64,000 nucleotides of DNA from Cytobacillus gottheilii. Its GTDB lineage: Bacteria > Bacillota > Bacilli > Bacillales > Cytobacillaceae. Of this stretch, positions 18,034 to 27,942 are shown piece after piece. Position 1 is the first letter of the stretch; each line of letters begins with the position of its first letter. The notes under the pieces are model-generated. The model ran no database searches. It was not told the DNA's origin and was given only the letters and a program-made list of their open reading frames with translations. The translations under genes and the position numbers were made by a program. Where the stretch lies: positions 3,308,061-3,372,060 of the forward strand of contig NZ_LT800494.1 in assembly GCF_900166665.1 (NCBI RefSeq), written 5' to 3'.

Positions 18034-18056
18034 TGACCAAATGAACAAATTGGTCA
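18034..18056. promoter_or_regulatory. Candidate YhgD autoregulatory operator
   Basis: TGACCAA and TTGGTCA are a perfect 7-bp inverted repeat separated by 9 bases. The site lies 17 bases upstream of yhgD and would cover its promoter or transcript start. It shares half-sites and spacing with the site at 17398-17420. Confidence 0.78.
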
Positions 18057-18194
18057 TTTCAATAGATGTAATTTATCATGAATTCTATTTTATTGCAACT
18101 GCCATATTGTTCTTGATGCTAGATGTGAATGATTAACAGTTAAAATCAAAAAAATTCACAAAGTTTAAACTTAAAGTGATTTCGAAAACTTATC

Positions 18195-18221
18195 TATAAA
18201 AAACATTTTCATTACCGATAT
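18195..18221 (+). promoter_or_regulatory. Possible SigD promoter of the chemoreceptor gene
   Basis: TATA, then 15 bases, then ACCGATAT, close to the SigD consensus TAAA-N15-GCCGATAT. Chemoreceptor genes are typical SigD targets. It lies about 250 bases upstream of the start codon, which is rather far. Confidence 0.4.
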
Positions 18222-18468
18222 AGTTAAAGTGATTTAAATTTTCCTTATTTGAATGCCTGTTCTAGTATTTTTACAATGAAAATGATTTTTGGTTCAGAAA
18301 TTGCCGTGAATAGAAACAAAGCTTTTTGCAACTACAATGGTTTATCCCCTTTCCCTGCAGTAGCATCTTTCACTATTAAACGACATTCTTCTTATTAACA
18401 GCCTGCTTTTTCATTTTGATGCTGACATCATTTCATCAACTAGGAATCATCCAGGAGGATCAGACAAC

Positions 18469-20574
18469 ATGAAAAAAATATTCAAACCCGTAACTTCCTT
18501 AATGAACTCAATGAAGTTTGGAGCAAAGTTTAGCCTTATTGGAGCATTAATAGCTGTTCCGATCATCATTTTGCTGTATTTGTATTTAACAGATATAAAT
18601 GAACAGCTCACAGCTTCAAAAACACGCCAAATAGGTGCAGAACATAGTGTACAGTTAAAAAATCTGCTTGAAAATGTTCAAAAACATAGAGCACTATCAG
18701 TTAGTTTGCTTGAAGGAGACTCTTCTTTCAAAAACCAAATAGAAGAAAAACAATCTGAAATTCATGATGCCTTTCAGGGAATAGAAGAGTATATTCAGAA
18801 AAATAGCAGTACCATTCAAGGTGGAGAAGAGTGGGAAATACTGCTTCGTGATTGGGATGAAATCGAATCGTCTCTAGACACACTTACAGCAAATGAAGCT
18901 ATTGAAGTCCATAATCAATATATTGAATTGCTATTATCACATATCTTAAATTCAGCTGAAGACACAGGATTATTACATGCAGACAGCACACCGGGGTTGA
19001 ACCTAGCTCAAATTAATGTCAAAACAATCCCACAATTGACGGAAACTTTAGGACAAGTCCGGGCTTATGGACTTTCTGTCATATCTTCTGGTGAAATGAC
19101 AGCTTCTGATAGGAGTAAGCTTCGATCCTTAGAATCATTGATTCATAAATATGTACAAAACTTACAGCATGAAGTGGAAATGGTCAGCATTGATGAGCAA
19201 ATGGAATCAGCTTTTAAAGTGCCAAACGAGAAAGTAATCAATGACACGAATAAGCTATTGTCAATTCTTGAACAAGAACTCTTTAATGCAGAAGAGATTT
19301 CTATTAGTTCAGAAGAGTTTTATACTGTTTCAACAGAAACGATTGATAAAGCATTTGAACTTGAAGAAGAAAGTATGAATCAAATTGTCAGCAGAGTAAA
19401 CGGATCGGTTGAAAGCAGAGTAATGAAAATAGCCTTTGTCCTTTCACTAACTATAATTGTGTTTCTCTTGCTGACCTACGTCTTTATAGGATTCTACTTT
19501 TCGATTCGCAACAATATCATCAAATTAAGTGAATCGGCTGAAAGGGTTGCAAAAGGGGACTTAACAGAAATAGTTTCTCTGCAAACAAAAGATGAAATGA
19601 AGAATATTGAGACTTCCTTCAATGAAATGATCGGCAGCCTTAAGCATCTGGTTATTCAAATTAATGATAGCTCTAATCAAGTTGCTGCTTCATCTGAAGA
19701 ACTTACAGCAAGCTCTGAACAGACAACGAGTGCAACGGAACATGTTGCCAATACAATTCAGCAAGTCTCAAGCGGTGCTGACAGTCAATTAAGCGGCATC
19801 AGCGAAAGTACAAGAGCACTTGAAGAAATTTCAACTGGCGTTCAGCGAATTGCAGAAAACAGCAGCAGCGTTGCTCACTTAACATCCAAAACAAGTGAAC
19901 ATGCAGACGAAGGCGCAAAATCGATTCAACTTAATGTGAGCCAGATGAACAGCATTCAATCATCCGTCATAGAGTCCAGTAAAATCATTAAGGCATTATA
20001 TGATCGTTCACAGGAAATCGGCAAGATATTAGAAGTGATTAAAGGCATTACCGATCAGACAAACCTGCTTGCCTTAAATGCATCCATTGAAGCAGCAAGA
20101 GCTGGTGATCATGGTAAAGGGTTTGCGGTTGTTGCAGAAGAAGTAAGAAGTTTAGCAGAACAGACGCAAAGCTCTTCTTTACAAATTGCTGACCTCATTA
20201 AAGGAATGCAAATTGATACAGAAAAATCCGTAGAAATGATGACAGAAGTATCTAGCAACGTAGAATCAGGCATGAGAATAACAAAAGAAACGGAAGAAAA
20301 ATTTGATCAAATACTAGAGGGAATGAAAGAAATTGCTCCGCAAATAGAAGAAGTTTCGGCTACAGCTCAACAAATGTCTGCCGGTACACAGCAAGTATTA
20401 GCAGGTGTAGTGGAGATTGCTAATATTTCAACAGAGAATGCAGCTTCTTCTGACGAAGTCGTTGCATCAACACAAGAGCAATTAGCTTCTATGGAAGAAA
20501 TCACTACCTCTGCAAATGCATTGACCCAAATGGCAGAAGATTTGCAGGAGCTGGTTAAAACATTTAAGCTTTAA
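18469..20574 (+). CDS. Methyl-accepting chemotaxis protein
   Basis: A 701-residue transmembrane receptor. It has a first membrane segment at about 22-44, a large extracellular helical sensor domain (about 45-315) with [16 protein letters not shown] as in nitrate/nitrite-sensing (NIT) domains, and a second membrane segment at about 320-343. A HAMP linker follows ([16 protein letters not shown]), then a long signalling coiled coil whose hairpin tip [20 protein letters not shown] lies at about 528-547. It should dock CheA/CheW and steer motility; the ligand is unproven. ATG 18469 follows CCAGGAGGA. It has no operon partner. Confidence 0.9.
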   Translation: MKKIFKPVTSLMNSMKFGAKFSLIGALIAVPIIILLYLYLTDINEQLTASKTRQIGAEHSVQLKNLLENVQKHRALSVSLLEGDSSFKNQIEEKQSEIHDAFQGIEEYIQKNSSTIQGGEEWEILLRDWDEIESSLDTLTANEAIEVHNQYIELLLSHILNSAEDTGLLHADSTPGLNLAQINVKTIPQLTETLGQVRAYGLSVISSGEMTASDRSKLRSLESLIHKYVQNLQHEVEMVSIDEQMESAFKVPNEKVINDTNKLLSILEQELFNAEEISISSEEFYTVSTETIDKAFELEEESMNQIVSRVNGSVESRVMKIAFVLSLTIIVFLLLTYVFIGFYFSIRNNIIKLSESAERVAKGDLTEIVSLQTKDEMKNIETSFNEMIGSLKHLVIQINDSSNQVAASSEELTASSEQTTSATEHVANTIQQVSSGADSQLSGISESTRALEEISTGVQRIAENSSSVAHLTSKTSEHADEGAKSIQLNVSQMNSIQSSVIESSKIIKALYDRSQEIGKILEVIKGITDQTNLLALNASIEAARAGDHGKGFAVVAEEVRSLAEQTQSSSLQIADLIKGMQIDTEKSVEMMTEVSSNVESGMRITKETEEKFDQILEGMKEIAPQIEEVSATAQQMSAGTQQVLAGVVEIANISTENAASSDEVVASTQEQLASMEEITTSANALTQMAEDLQELVKTFKL

Positions 20575-20661
20575 GATTTTTTCAGTGTATAAAGAGGATA
20601 TGAGAAAGCAACAATAACTATTTTAAACACGAACAATTAGATTTATGTTTAGATGTTAAAA

Positions 20662-20908
20662 CAAAGACCGTTACACTGCGCTGCGGTCCCTCGCTTTCCG
20701 CGGGGAGCAAGCTGAGCCTCCTCGTCACTTCGTTCCTGCGGGGTCTCACCCTTTGCTCTGCAGCCCGCTGGAGTCGAGGGGCCTCCGCTCCATTTCACTC
20801 AAATTTCCAAATTATATTTAGCAGTAGCAACAAAAAATTGGAATGATTAGAATCTTTTAGTTCTAATCATTCCAATTTATAGTTAACTTAAATACATATG
20901 CACACCTT
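20662..20908 (-). repeat. Dispersed structured repeat, family 1, copy R2 (ends degraded)
   Basis: The core (20675-20801) matches R1, R3 and R4 closely, with paired arms GCGGTCCCTCG and CGAGGGGCCTCCGC. The 20835-20878 hairpin follows. The outer GGGACA-type ends are not recognisable, so this looks like an old or partial copy. It lies directly 3' of hemY. Confidence 0.8.
20835..20878 (-). terminator. Perfect 18-bp hairpin inside R2, likely hemY terminator
   Basis: AAATTGGAATGATTAGAA and its exact complement flank an 8-base loop. On the minus strand the stem ends in a run of six T residues. It is 60 bases past the hemY stop codon. Confidence 0.75.
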
Positions 20909-20937
20909 CTAATTATTCCACAAAAAAACAGCCTTTA

Positions 20938-22374
20938 TCAAAAAGCTGCCTTCTGAATTGGGTCATGCAAATATTCTAAAACCTTGCGGACTGCTTCTTC
21001 TCCCTGATCTATACAATCAGGCATGCCCAAGCCTTCATAAGAACTTCCCGCAAAGAAAACGCCAGGCATTTTTGCTGACAGCTGTTCTTGTGTACTGCTG
21101 ACTCGCTTTTTATGACCAACGGTGTATTGCGGCATTGAATCCTTCCATCTTGAAACAACAGAAAATTCAGGTTCCATCGTGATATCCATTGTTTTTCTTA
21201 AGTCTTCTAAAACACTTGCAATAATGGCATCATCTGATAAGTCGACGATTGTCTCATCGTTTGCGCGGCCAACATAACATCTGAGCAGCACTTTTCCTTT
21301 TGGAGCTGAATGCGGCCATTTTTTATGCGTCCATGTACAAGCTGTTATCGTGTAATCGCTATTTCTCGAAACGACAAATCCGCTGCCGTCTATATCTTTG
21401 ATGATGGCTTTTTCCGGAAATGCTAACGCAACTGTAGCAACAGAGGTGGAAGGCATTTCTTTAAACTCATCCATTATCTCTGTTTTGTTAAGGATGGCTG
21501 CGGCAGCATGATGCGGAACAGCCAAGACAACACTATCAGCGAAAATCTCCACTCCGCCATTCATTGAAACTTTGTAGCCTTTTGAGAGTTTTATTACGTT
21601 CTCTGTTCGGAGACCTTTATAGACAGAACCACTTTCAAGCTTTGATTCTATAGCATGAATAAATGATTCTAACCCGGATTTAAATGTTAAAAATGCACCT
21701 TGTTTCTCTTCCTTATGCTGCTCCTTTTTTGGAGCTGCTGGCGCTGCTTTTTTCATTCCGAGAATTAAACTTCTATGTTTCTGTTCTACCTGGTAAAACT
21801 GAGGAAATGTTGACATTAAGCTTAATTGATCAATGTCCCCAGCATAAATTCCTGATAATAAAGGTTCTATCAGATTTTCTACAACTTCATTCCCAAGCCT
21901 TCTGCGGAAAAATCCGCCGAGAGACTGATCAGAAACCGGAGCTGACCGAGGCAGCAGAAAGTCTGCTGCTGCCCGCAGTTTGCCTCCTGGCGAAAAGAGA
22001 GCTGTTGTGATAAATGAAGCAATCTCAGTAGGGATACCCATAATAGAGCCTCCTGGCATCGGATGCAGGCGCTCCCGTGCAAGAACAAATGATTTGCCTG
22101 ATGTGCTTGTAACAAGTTCTTTTTCCAGTCCCACTTCCTCTGCAAGCCGATAAGCACTTCTCTTACGGGCGAGGAAGGAATCCGGACCTCTTTCAATTAC
22201 ATAGCCATCTCTCTTTACGGTATGTACCTTCCCTCCAAGGCGATGTGTTGCTTCAATCAGCTTTACATCAAGGGACTTTCCTGATTCCTTTGCAGACTTC
22301 TGCAAATAGTAAGCAGTTGCCAAACCAGTTATGCCGCCTCCAATAATAACCACCTTGTGATTGTCTCCCTGCAC
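20938..22374 (-). CDS. hemY: Coproporphyrinogen III / protoporphyrinogen oxidase HemY
   Basis: A 478-residue FAD enzyme with an N-terminal dinucleotide motif VVIIGGGITGLATAYYL, a central membrane- and substrate-binding domain, and a C-terminal FAD motif GVFFAGSSYEGLGMPDCI. In Firmicutes the HemY enzyme oxidises coproporphyrinogen III to coproporphyrin III in the coproporphyrin-dependent heme route (synonym cgoX). It starts at GTG 22374 behind AAGGCGAG; a downstream GTG is possible. It is the third gene of hemE-hemH-hemY and sits 27 bases after hemH. Confidence 0.93.
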   Translation of the reverse strand: MQGDNHKVVIIGGGITGLATAYYLQKSAKESGKSLDVKLIEATHRLGGKVHTVKRDGYVIERGPDSFLARKRSAYRLAEEVGLEKELVTSTSGKSFVLARERLHPMPGGSIMGIPTEIASFITTALFSPGGKLRAAADFLLPRSAPVSDQSLGGFFRRRLGNEVVENLIEPLLSGIYAGDIDQLSLMSTFPQFYQVEQKHRSLILGMKKAAPAAPKKEQHKEEKQGAFLTFKSGLESFIHAIESKLESGSVYKGLRTENVIKLSKGYKVSMNGGVEIFADSVVLAVPHHAAAAILNKTEIMDEFKEMPSTSVATVALAFPEKAIIKDIDGSGFVVSRNSDYTITACTWTHKKWPHSAPKGKVLLRCYVGRANDETIVDLSDDAIIASVLEDLRKTMDITMEPEFSVVSRWKDSMPQYTVGHKKRVSSTQEQLSAKMPGVFFAGSSYEGLGMPDCIDQGEEAVRKVLEYLHDPIQKAAF

Positions 22375-22401
22375 GATTCTCGCCTTCTTTTCATTTTTCT
22401 A

Positions 22402-23337
22402 TTATTTTTCTTTCAGTTTATTTAAAACAACAGCTGCCATTGCATCAATAAATTCTGGTTTCGCATTTGGCATCGCTGGACGATAATAGCTCGCACCAAC
22501 CTCATCCGTGACTACCTTGCACTCATAATCATTGTCATATAACACTTCCAGATGCTCAGCAACGAAGCCAACAGGAGCATATACAAATGCTTTATAGCCT
22601 TTTTGTTCGTATAAATCTCTCGTTAAATCTTGAACATCTGGTCCCAACCAAGGCTCTGGCGTATTGCCGGCACTTTGCCAGCCAATCTCATAGTTCTTGA
22701 TTTGGGCAGCTTCTGCAATTAAGTCAGCCGTTTCCTTGAGCTGATCTGGATATGGATCGCCCATTTGTATAATTTTTTCTGGCAGGCTATGTGCAGATAC
22801 AACTAGCACAAAGTCATCCTTTTCTTCCTCTGGCATTGAATCTACAACCGTTTTTAGAGCGTCTGACCAATATTGAATGAATCTCGGCTCCTTATACCAG
22901 CTTTCAACGGATGTTATCGTTAAACCGCCAAGTTTCTCTGCTTCCTCTTTTGCTCTGCCATTGTAAGACTTTATACTGAAAGTCGAAAAATGTGGCGCAA
23001 GCACAATGCTAACAGCTTCTGTTATGCCATCTGCATGCATCTGCTGTACTGCATCCTCAACAAAAGGTTCAATATGCTTCAATCCGATATACATTTTAAA
23101 TTCGTACTCGTCTTGAATGTCATTTAAATGCTGCTCTAATCCCTCAGCCTGTTCTTTTGTAATTTGTGCAAGCGGTGAGATGCCTCCAATTGCCTCATAT
23201 CTGCTGCGCAAATCCTCGAGCATTTCGTCAGAAGGCCTTCTTCCATGACGAATATGTGTATAGTACCGTTCAATATCTTCCTCACGATACGGTGTTCCAT
23301 ATGCCATAACTAATAATCCAAGTTTCTTTCTTTCCAT
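22402..23337 (-). CDS. hemH: Coproporphyrin III ferrochelatase HemH
   Basis: A 311-residue ferrochelatase (synonym cpfC). It contains [15 protein letters not shown], the [17 protein letters not shown] region with the catalytic His, and the C-terminal [17 protein letters not shown] with the conserved acidic helix. It inserts Fe2+ into coproporphyrin III. The open frame reaches GTG 23346, but this codon lies within the GAGGTGA ribosome-binding site, so ATG 23337 is the start. It lies 25 bases after hemE in the operon. Confidence 0.94.
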   Translation of the reverse strand: MERKKLGLLVMAYGTPYREEDIERYYTHIRHGRRPSDEMLEDLRSRYEAIGGISPLAQITKEQAEGLEQHLNDIQDEYEFKMYIGLKHIEPFVEDAVQQMHADGITEAVSIVLAPHFSTFSIKSYNGRAKEEAEKLGGLTITSVESWYKEPRFIQYWSDALKTVVDSMPEEEKDDFVLVVSAHSLPEKIIQMGDPYPDQLKETADLIAEAAQIKNYEIGWQSAGNTPEPWLGPDVQDLTRDLYEQKGYKAFVYAPVGFVAEHLEVLYDNDYECKVVTDEVGASYYRPAMPNAKPEFIDAMAAVVLNKLKEK

Positions 23338-23362
23338 GCTGTTCACCTCTAAGTTTCTTAGC

Positions 23363-24409
23363 TTACTTGCTTAATTTTTCTGCAGAATATTCATGAACAA
23401 ATGCTGTGAGTTTTCTTAATGTTTCCGGATTCACCTCAGGAAACACACCATGTCCTAAGTTAAAGATATAACCTGGTGTTTGCAGCCCTTGATCAAGTAT
23501 TTCAATCGTTCTTTTCTCAATTTCACTCCAAGGAGCGAGTAAAATGGCCGGATCCAGATTTCCTTGAACCGCTTTTGTGATTCCGAGCTCTCTCGCTTCT
23601 TTAATTGGAAGCCGCCAATCAAGACCCACTACATCAAGCGGCAAATCATGCCATTCCAATGCTAGGTGGCTCGCACCGACACCAAACATAATTAATGGCA
23701 CATTTTCTCCCTTTAATTCCGTAAATATTCTTGTCATGACCGGCTTAATAAAATGACGGTAATCCGCTACATTTAATGCACCAACCCATGAATCAAAAAT
23801 CTGAATAGCTCTTGCTCCAGCTGAAATCTGAGATTTTACATATGTAATGGTCATGTCAGCAAGCTTGTCCATTAATGCAAACCAAGCAGCTGGCTCAGAA
23901 TACATAAATGCTTTTGTTTTGTTGTAATTCTTTGAAGGACCTCCCTCAATCATATAGCTTGCAAGCGTAAACGGTGCTCCCGCAAAACCGATTAGCGGAA
24001 CTGACAGCTGTTCTTGTGTCAGGAGTTTAATGGTATCTAACACATACGGCACATCTTCTTCTGGATGGATTTCCCCCAATTTATCAACATCTGCTTTTGA
24101 TCGAATAGGATTATCAATCACAGGGCCGATTCCAGATTTGATTTCAACATCGACACCGATAGCCGGCAATGGTGACATGATGTCTTTATATAAAATAGCT
24201 GCATCATTGTTGTACTGATCCACCGGCAGCTTTGTTACATAAGCACAAAGCTCAGGCTGATGCGTAATTTCAAATAAAGAGTATTTCTCCTTAATCGCTC
24301 GGTATTCCGGCTGAGATCTGCCAGCCTGGCGCATATACCAAACAGGCGTATAGTCTGTCTTTTCCCCTTTTGCTGCTTTTAAAAATGTTTCATTGATTAC
24401 TTTTGTCAT
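23363..24409 (-). CDS. hemE: Uroporphyrinogen decarboxylase HemE
   Basis: A 348-residue enzyme with the signatures [11 protein letters not shown] near residue 25 and [17 protein letters not shown] at about 140. It removes four carboxyl groups from uroporphyrinogen III to give coproporphyrinogen III. It is the first gene of the hemE-hemH-hemY operon. ATG 24409 follows AGGTGG. The 260-base gap upstream is shared with the divergent hmoB gene, so heme synthesis and heme breakdown genes are back to back. Confidence 0.95.
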   Translation of the reverse strand: MTKVINETFLKAAKGEKTDYTPVWYMRQAGRSQPEYRAIKEKYSLFEITHQPELCAYVTKLPVDQYNNDAAILYKDIMSPLPAIGVDVEIKSGIGPVIDNPIRSKADVDKLGEIHPEEDVPYVLDTIKLLTQEQLSVPLIGFAGAPFTLASYMIEGGPSKNYNKTKAFMYSEPAAWFALMDKLADMTITYVKSQISAGARAIQIFDSWVGALNVADYRHFIKPVMTRIFTELKGENVPLIMFGVGASHLALEWHDLPLDVVGLDWRLPIKEARELGITKAVQGNLDPAILLAPWSEIEKRTIEILDQGLQTPGYIFNLGHGVFPEVNPETLRKLTAFVHEYSAEKLSK

Positions 24410-24670
24410 TTACATTATATCCACCTTTCAAAACCTGTCTGCCTTACATTGTAATATATATAATTTAAAAATAGAAATTTGAAGATTAGCTTGTTTGTGA
24501 TTGCTTACAATATATCGTTTTTCCCCGTATTTTGTATAGAAAATCAGACAAAATGTCAAAAAATATTCTTTTTTAGCGAACAAAATGAAAGCGTTCTATA
24601 TTATTAGGATATTCATTTTCCAGCATGTATAATAGAACTGAGCATTTGAATTTGAAAGGAGTGTTGAAGA

Positions 24671-25186
24671 ATGTTTATGTATTTTACTTCCGGCACCTAT
24701 GATTTCTTAAAGAATATTAAAGAAAAACACACAAATGAAAAGCTTGTCCTGCTGGAGAATGAAAACAATGCACTGCTAATCCATGAATCTTCTGGCAGCA
24801 CCTTTTTTAGTGCACCAAGATCCTATGAAATCTTTGAAAGTGCTGGTGAGTTCTCAGAACCCGGCTTTGCCGTATTAAACAATATCCCTGTTACAGATGA
24901 AGGAAGACCCCTTTTTGAATATCGGTTTAAGAACCGGAAAGGCAAAATTGAAAATGAACCTGGTTTTATCGGTCTGCGCGTTTTGCGTCCCCAAAAAGAT
25001 AATACATATATCGTTTTAACCTTTTGGGAAGATGAAAAATCGTTCAACAACTGGCAAAAATCAAATAGTTTTAAACAGGCGCACAGCAAACCAGACGGAC
25101 AAAAAGAAGAACAGAGCAAACCGCCGCAGATTTTTGCCGGTGCTTCCTACATTACCAAATACTATCGTACAAATGAAGATGAATAA
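24671..25186 (+). CDS. hmoB: Heme-degrading monooxygenase HmoB
   Basis: A 171-residue protein of the antibiotic-biosynthesis-monooxygenase (ABM) fold. The C-terminal half contains NNIPV, PGFIGLRVLRP and FWEDEKSFNNWQKSNSFKQAH, which supply the Asn, Trp and His expected in IsdG-type heme oxygenases such as B. subtilis HmoB (YhgC, 166 residues). It opens the heme ring to release iron and avoid heme toxicity. ATG 24671 follows GAAAGGAG. It is divergent from hemE. Confidence 0.87.
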   Translation: MFMYFTSGTYDFLKNIKEKHTNEKLVLLENENNALLIHESSGSTFFSAPRSYEIFESAGEFSEPGFAVLNNIPVTDEGRPLFEYRFKNRKGKIENEPGFIGLRVLRPQKDNTYIVLTFWEDEKSFNNWQKSNSFKQAHSKPDGQKEEQSKPPQIFAGASYITKYYRTNEDE

Positions 25187-25487
25187 ATGATATAAAGCGG
25201 AATCACGAGGAGTTTCATTCCTTTGTCATTCCGCTTTTTATTTTGTTCTCTATTTACATTTTTTAATAGACGTCACTCATTGCAGATCATTCATATTCAG
25301 CTTTTCCAGCACCTTCTTACAGCTATGCCTCTATTCTCCTGCTTCGAGTTATGAATCTAGTAACTCCATTTATTCATCCAATCCGCCAGTCTATTAGCCC
25401 AAATTTAATTTCATTCACACCTGCACGCCTTTTTCATAATCTGTATAACAGGCGATAGCCTAATGTTTTATGAAAGGGGAATTCCTT
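25187..25487 (+). other. Intergenic region hmoB to yhfA
   Basis: About 300 bases that begin with the hmoB terminator and end with the yhfA leader. I see no small gene or other structure. Confidence 0.6.
25194..25239 (+). terminator. Intrinsic terminator of hmoB
   Basis: AAAGCGGAAT and ATTCCGCTTTTT form a 10-bp stem around an interrupted loop, followed by T residues. Confidence 0.8.
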
Positions 25488-26894
25488 ATGGGGGTTGAGC
25501 TTACTTTACTTCATTGGATTTATGTCCTGTTTATTATAGCAATAATCGGCTTTATGGTGATGAGAAGAGATACGACCATAGTTTGTATCGTTGGCATATT
25601 TCTAATTGCTATTGCAGCCTCTGGTTCCTTAAGTGCATCTGTCAGCAGTATTTTTTCCAGTTTTATTTATGCCATCACTGAGCTTTTGCCAACCATTCTC
25701 ATTATTTCTATTATCGTTGCCATGAGCAAAACACTGACAAAAACCGGCATTAATGATGTGATGATTTCTCCTTTTGCGAAATTTATTAAAACACCTGCTT
25801 TAGCTTATTGGACAATCGGAATATTAATGATGGTTATTTCTTATTTTTTCTGGCCATCTCCCGCTGTTGCTCTACTTGGAGCTGTCCTGCTTCCAGTAGC
25901 TATTCGTGTCGGTTTACCGGCTTTAGGCGTGGCAATGGCAATGAACCTATTCGGCCATGGAATTGCACTATCAGGAGATTTTATTATTCAAGCTGCACCA
26001 AAGCTTACAGCCGATGCGGCAGGACTGCCCGTATCTGAGGTTGTTTCCGCAAGCATACCGCTTGTCATTGTCATGGGTGCAGTTACAACGATCACCGCGT
26101 TTTACTTTATTAGAAGAGATATGAAAAGCGGAAAATTAACTGCACAAACCGGCAAGTCAAAAGAAGAAGAAGTTTTAGAAAAAGAAGATCATGTTCAAGA
26201 ATCACTGCTGACACTTGGCCAGAAGCGCTTTTTCGCCTTGTTCATTCCCCTCCTGCTTATTGCTGACGTGGCAGCGATGTTTGCATTAAATCTTCAAGGC
26301 GGAGATGCTACGGCACTGGTTGGCGGGACCTCGATCTTTATCCTTCTGATCATTTCCATTGTCGCTCATAAAAACAAAGGGCTTGAAAAAACAACAGGCT
26401 ATTTAATCGAAGGCTTTCAATTTGGGTTTAAAGTATTTGGTGCTGTAATCCCAATTGCTGCATTTTTCTATCTGGGCGATGCTGGCTTTACCGCCATTAT
26501 CGGTGAATACTTACCAGAGGCTTCATCTGGCATTGTCAATGACCTTGGGCTTGCACTTGCCTCCATTGTTCCATTATCCGCAGAGGTTGGAGCCATAACT
26601 TTAACAGTTGTTGGTGCCATAACTGGTTTAGATGGATCTGGCTTTTCAGGCATTTCTCTCGCTGGATCTATTGCCAGCTTATTTGCAGCTGCCATCGGGT
26701 CAGGTGCAGCCGTATTAACAGCTCTTGGGCAAATAGCTGCCATTTGGGTAGGCGGAGGCACGCTTGTCCCTTGGGCGCTCATTCCTGCTGCAGCCATTTG
26801 TAATGTCGACCCTTTTGAATTGGCTCGCAGAAACTTGATTCCTGTAGTTATAGGACTTACAGTGACTACTATTGTTGCTATGTTTTTAATTTGA
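25488..26894 (+). CDS. yhfA: Integral membrane transporter YhfA
   Basis: A 468-residue protein with eleven to twelve hydrophobic segments and a charged cytoplasmic loop at about 225-250 (KSKEEEVLEKEDHVQE). It matches B. subtilis YhfA (463 residues), an uncharacterised transporter. The many Gly/Ala/Ser-rich helices and two similar halves suggest a secondary transporter; the substrate is unknown. I chose ATG 25488 (MGVELTL) behind AAAGGGG rather than ATG 25470, which lies upstream of that site. It is a single gene with its own terminator. Confidence 0.82.
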   Translation: MGVELTLLHWIYVLFIIAIIGFMVMRRDTTIVCIVGIFLIAIAASGSLSASVSSIFSSFIYAITELLPTILIISIIVAMSKTLTKTGINDVMISPFAKFIKTPALAYWTIGILMMVISYFFWPSPAVALLGAVLLPVAIRVGLPALGVAMAMNLFGHGIALSGDFIIQAAPKLTADAAGLPVSEVVSASIPLVIVMGAVTTITAFYFIRRDMKSGKLTAQTGKSKEEEVLEKEDHVQESLLTLGQKRFFALFIPLLLIADVAAMFALNLQGGDATALVGGTSIFILLIISIVAHKNKGLEKTTGYLIEGFQFGFKVFGAVIPIAAFFYLGDAGFTAIIGEYLPEASSGIVNDLGLALASIVPLSAEVGAITLTVVGAITGLDGSGFSGISLAGSIASLFAAAIGSGAAVLTALGQIAAIWVGGGTLVPWALIPAAAICNVDPFELARRNLIPVVIGLTVTTIVAMFLI

Positions 26895-26925
26895 TGAACT
26901 GAAAAGAGACAGTAAGAAGAATAAA

Positions 26926-26956
26926 GAATGCTTGGAACACAGTGTTCCAAGCATTC
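26926..26956 (+). terminator. Near-perfect palindromic terminator of yhfA
   Basis: GAATGCTTGGAACAC is followed almost directly by its complement GTGTTCCAAGCATTC and then CTCCCTTTT. The short T-tract makes it only moderately convincing as a terminator, but the stem is strong. Confidence 0.7.
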
Positions 26957-27009
26957 TCCCTTTTCACTTACCTTAAATATCGAGTTAGATTATTCACTAT
27001 AAATTCCTG

Positions 27010-27672
27010 CTAATTTCCTTTCGCTTTCCTCCGCTCTCCTAAAACGCCAAGCAAAAGCTCATACAAAATAATGCACAGAAACACCCATATAAAACCAAAT
27101 GTATAGCCGGCAGCAACATCTGTTGGGTAGTGGACACCTAATACAATTCTGCTGATGCCCATGAGAAGAATCATTGTTGCTGCCAATACTCCAATAAGCC
27201 ACCTAGCTGCACTTTTCTGAAGAGACATAATGATTAAATAGGCCATCATAAAATATAAGATCATGCTGATCATCGCATGGCCGCTCGGAAAACTTAAACT
27301 GTTGACCTCTACTAAATGTTCAGCATCGGGGCGTTCTCTGCCGATTGTATTTTTCAGCCACTTATTAACCTCATTTCCTACAGCCACAGCAAATACAAAA
27401 ACAGCAATTCCCACAAAATCTTTTTTAAAGAAACCAAGCCAAAGAATAAATATAATGGCAACTATGCCTACTCCCATTGTATTGCCCAGCCAATTCAGAC
27501 CAATAAACAACTCATGAAGCAGCTCGCTGCCAAAAAGCTCGCTTGAAACTGCTGTAACTTGCACATCGAAACTCAAGCGCTCACCTGTTTGGACAACCAT
27601 TACAAGCAATATAGTAAAAATAATGGCAATGGCTAAAAGAACATAAGATAATTTTGACTTTCGTACATTCAT
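27010..27672 (-). CDS. PAP2-family membrane phosphatase
   Basis: A 220-residue protein with about six membrane segments and the three PAP2 motifs in order: KNTIGRERP, PSGHAM and SRIVLGVHYPTDV. The active-site His residues of motifs 2 and 3 are present. Such enzymes dephosphorylate undecaprenyl pyrophosphate or phosphatidylglycerophosphate on the outer face of the membrane. ATG 27672 follows GGGAGAGAGG. Which lipid it acts on is not evident. Confidence 0.88.
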   Translation of the reverse strand: MNVRKSKLSYVLLAIAIIFTILLVMVVQTGERLSFDVQVTAVSSELFGSELLHELFIGLNWLGNTMGVGIVAIIFILWLGFFKKDFVGIAVFVFAVAVGNEVNKWLKNTIGRERPDAEHLVEVNSLSFPSGHAMISMILYFMMAYLIIMSLQKSAARWLIGVLAATMILLMGISRIVLGVHYPTDVAAGYTFGFIWVFLCIILYELLLGVLGERRKAKGN

Positions 27673-27942
27673 AACCTCTCTCCCTCTAAATAAGGCTTCA
27701 TTTAAAAACTTTTACACAATAACAAATATCGATACTTATTTTACCATCTTTTACATATTCTTTTTTGTACCTTTTAAAAATTTTATCCAGAGTAAATCCT
27801 ATTGTGCACTTAAATGATTCTTGTATGAGGAGATGTATCCAGAAATTTATTTCGGAAACAGAAAAAAATTCTCTTATATAATTTTAAAAATGTTCATAAT
27901 ATTATATAATATAGTACAAAAAAGAAGTTAGGGGAGATTTTT

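Larger units (their letters stand above)
18018..18468. other. Divergent intergenic region, yhgD to chemoreceptor gene
   Basis: These 450 bases contain the yhgD operator (18034-18056) and a possible SigD promoter (18195-18221) for the chemoreceptor. The rest is AT-rich and I see no small gene or stable hairpin in it. Confidence 0.6.
20575..20937. other. Convergent intergenic region holding repeat R2
   Basis: The region between the chemoreceptor gene and hemY consists almost entirely of repeat R2 (20662-20908). No gene is visible. Confidence 0.8.

Noticed and set aside
18277-18292. Fur-box-like sequence upstream of the chemoreceptor gene
   Set aside because: AATGAAAATGATTTTT has only partial 7-1-7 symmetry and no iron-related gene follows.
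26468-26950. 160-residue minus-strand frame opposite the end of yhfA
   Set aside because: It overlaps the yhfA coding region and its terminator, with Pro/Ala-rich antisense composition and no start signal.
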